64,000 bases of DNA, taken from contig NZ_CP130630.1 in the NCBI RefSeq assembly GCF_030551255.1, positions 4,445,501 to 4,509,500 on the forward strand, given 5' to 3'. Positions within the stretch are counted from its first letter, which is position 1. Every line of letters begins with the position of its first letter. Under the pieces are notes generated by a model. It saw nothing but the letters and a program-made list of their open reading frames with translations. It was not told the origin of the DNA and made no database searches. Made by a program: the position numbers and the translations under genes. The stretch comes from Streptomyces sp. NL15-2K. Its GTDB lineage: Bacteria; Actinomycetota; Actinomycetes; Streptomycetales; Streptomycetaceae. Below, in pieces: positions 63,271 to 64,000 of the stretch.

Positions 63271-64000
63271 CTAAATCGTTACCTGGCGTGACCTGTCACA
63301 CAGCTCGGCGAGCGCCTCAGCCGTCACGGGCGATACGGCGCCCTCCTCGGTGACGATCGCCGTCACCAACTCGGGCGGCGTCACGTCGAACGCCGGGTTG
63401 TACGCCTGGGTCCCCAGGGGTGCCACCGGAATCCCGCCTCCCGCTTCCGCTCCCGCCACCGGCACCTGAGGTGCTGTGACCTCGGTCACTTCATGACCGG
63501 GGCGCTGCTCGACCTCGATAGATGCCCCGTCCGGCGTGTCCGGATCCACCGTCGTGACCGGCGCCACCACGATGAACGGCACATGGTGGTACCGCGCCAG
63601 CACCGCGAGCGGATAGCTCCCCACCTTGTTCGCCACCGAACCGTCGGCCGCGATCCGGTCCGCCCCGATCAGCACCGCATCCACCTCCCCGGCCGCGAAC
63701 AGCGAGCCCGCCGCGTTGTCGGTCAGCAAGGTGTACGCCATACCGCTGCGAGCCGCCTCGTAAGCCGTCAGGCGAGCACCTTGCAGCAACGGACGCGTTT
63801 CGTCCACCCACAGGCGCCTGAGCCGCCCCGCCCGGTGCGCCGCGAGCGCCACCGCGAACGCCGTCCCCTCCCCGCCCGACACCAGCGACCCGGTGTTGCA
63901 ATGCGTGAGAATCCGGTGCCCGCCGCCGGGCAGCAACTCGTCCAACAACGCCAGCCCTCGCTCGGCCATCCGCGCGCTGGCCTCGGCATCCTCCCGGTGC
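63271..64000 (-). CDS. mtnA: S-methyl-5-thioribose-1-phosphate isomerase, 5' truncated
   Basis: The 3' part of an eIF-2B-alpha/MtnA-like isomerase that converts methylthioribose-1-phosphate to the ribulose form in methionine salvage. Visible motifs are GGGHRILTHCNTGSL, with the catalytic Cys, and VDAVLIGADRIAADGSVANKVG, which includes the catalytic Asp. The frame runs past the window end, so the start is not seen. It is followed 8 bp later by mtrA on the same strand. Confidence 0.93.
   Translation of the reverse strand, partial: HREDAEASARMAERGLALLDELLPGGGHRILTHCNTGSLVSGGEGTAFAVALAAHRAGRLRRLWVDETRPLLQGARLTAYEAARSGMAYTLLTDNAAGSLFAAGEVDAVLIGADRIAADGSVANKVGSYPLAVLARYHHVPFIVVAPVTTVDPDTPDGASIEVEQRPGHEVTEVTAPQVPVAGAEAGGGIPVAPLGTQAYNPAFDVTPPELVTAIVTEEGAVSPVTAEALAELCDRSRQVTI

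Overview
The window looks like chromosomal DNA of a Streptomyces or close relative. GC content is very high with strong third-position GC bias, and GTG/TTG starts are common. Typical streptomycete gene sets are present: mtnA-mtrA-mtrB-lpqB, long-form hpf, comF, secA, a 1646-residue NAD-glutamate dehydrogenase, and XRE/DUF397 pairs. There are no rRNA or tRNA genes and no CRISPR array that I can recognise.

Layout. (1) 1-3.3 kb: 3' part of an FHA/FtsK-type ATPase gene carrying a 13-copy hexanucleotide repeat. (2) 3.35-6.63 kb: four small mobile elements in a row, each bounded by the palindrome CTAG. They are an IS701-type element (minus), a 219-bp MITE, an apparently identical IS701-type element (plus) and a 206-bp MITE. 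(3) 6.77-10.6 kb: a sugar ABC importer (lipoprotein plus two permeases, no ATPase) with a 40-codon ORF made partly by a local duplication between the permeases. (4) 10.7-20.5 kb: three tandem genes for two-domain proteins (GT2 glycosyltransferase plus TagF-like polymerase), then two GT-C-like membrane proteins. (5) 20.6-24.4 kb: ohr/ohrR with an operator palindrome, a GT2 gene and galE. (6) 24.4-32.3 kb: accessory genes, namely a HigBA-type toxin-antitoxin pair, an IS607-type element (tnpA, tnpB, candidate guide RNA), an XRE/DUF397/ADP-ribosylglycohydrolase operon and a chimeric hydrolase gene. (7) 32.25-41 kb: a TetR gene with a repeated operator array, a TagGH exporter, a fourth GT2-TagF protein, a second large GT2, a GT-C-like membrane protein and a GtrA protein. 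(8) 41-64 kb: housekeeping core (gdh, PfpI-like, HAD phosphatase, secA, response regulator, hpf, comF, lpqB, mtrB, mtrA, partial mtnA).

The most coherent picture is a cell-envelope glycopolymer locus occupying regions 4, 5 and 7 and interrupted by the accessory block. Cytoplasmic GT2 and GT2-TagF enzymes would build a polyol- or sugar-phosphate polymer and TagGH would export it. GtrA with the GT-C-like membrane proteins could decorate it outside the membrane. The four GT2-TagF paralogues differ in their active-site motifs. One has lost the GT2 signature residues and another has Gln where the others have the conserved His of HGTPLK, so division of labour is plausible. Intergenic spaces carry many short tandem repeats of 11-21 bp and one longer repeat array near 46.6-47.0 kb.
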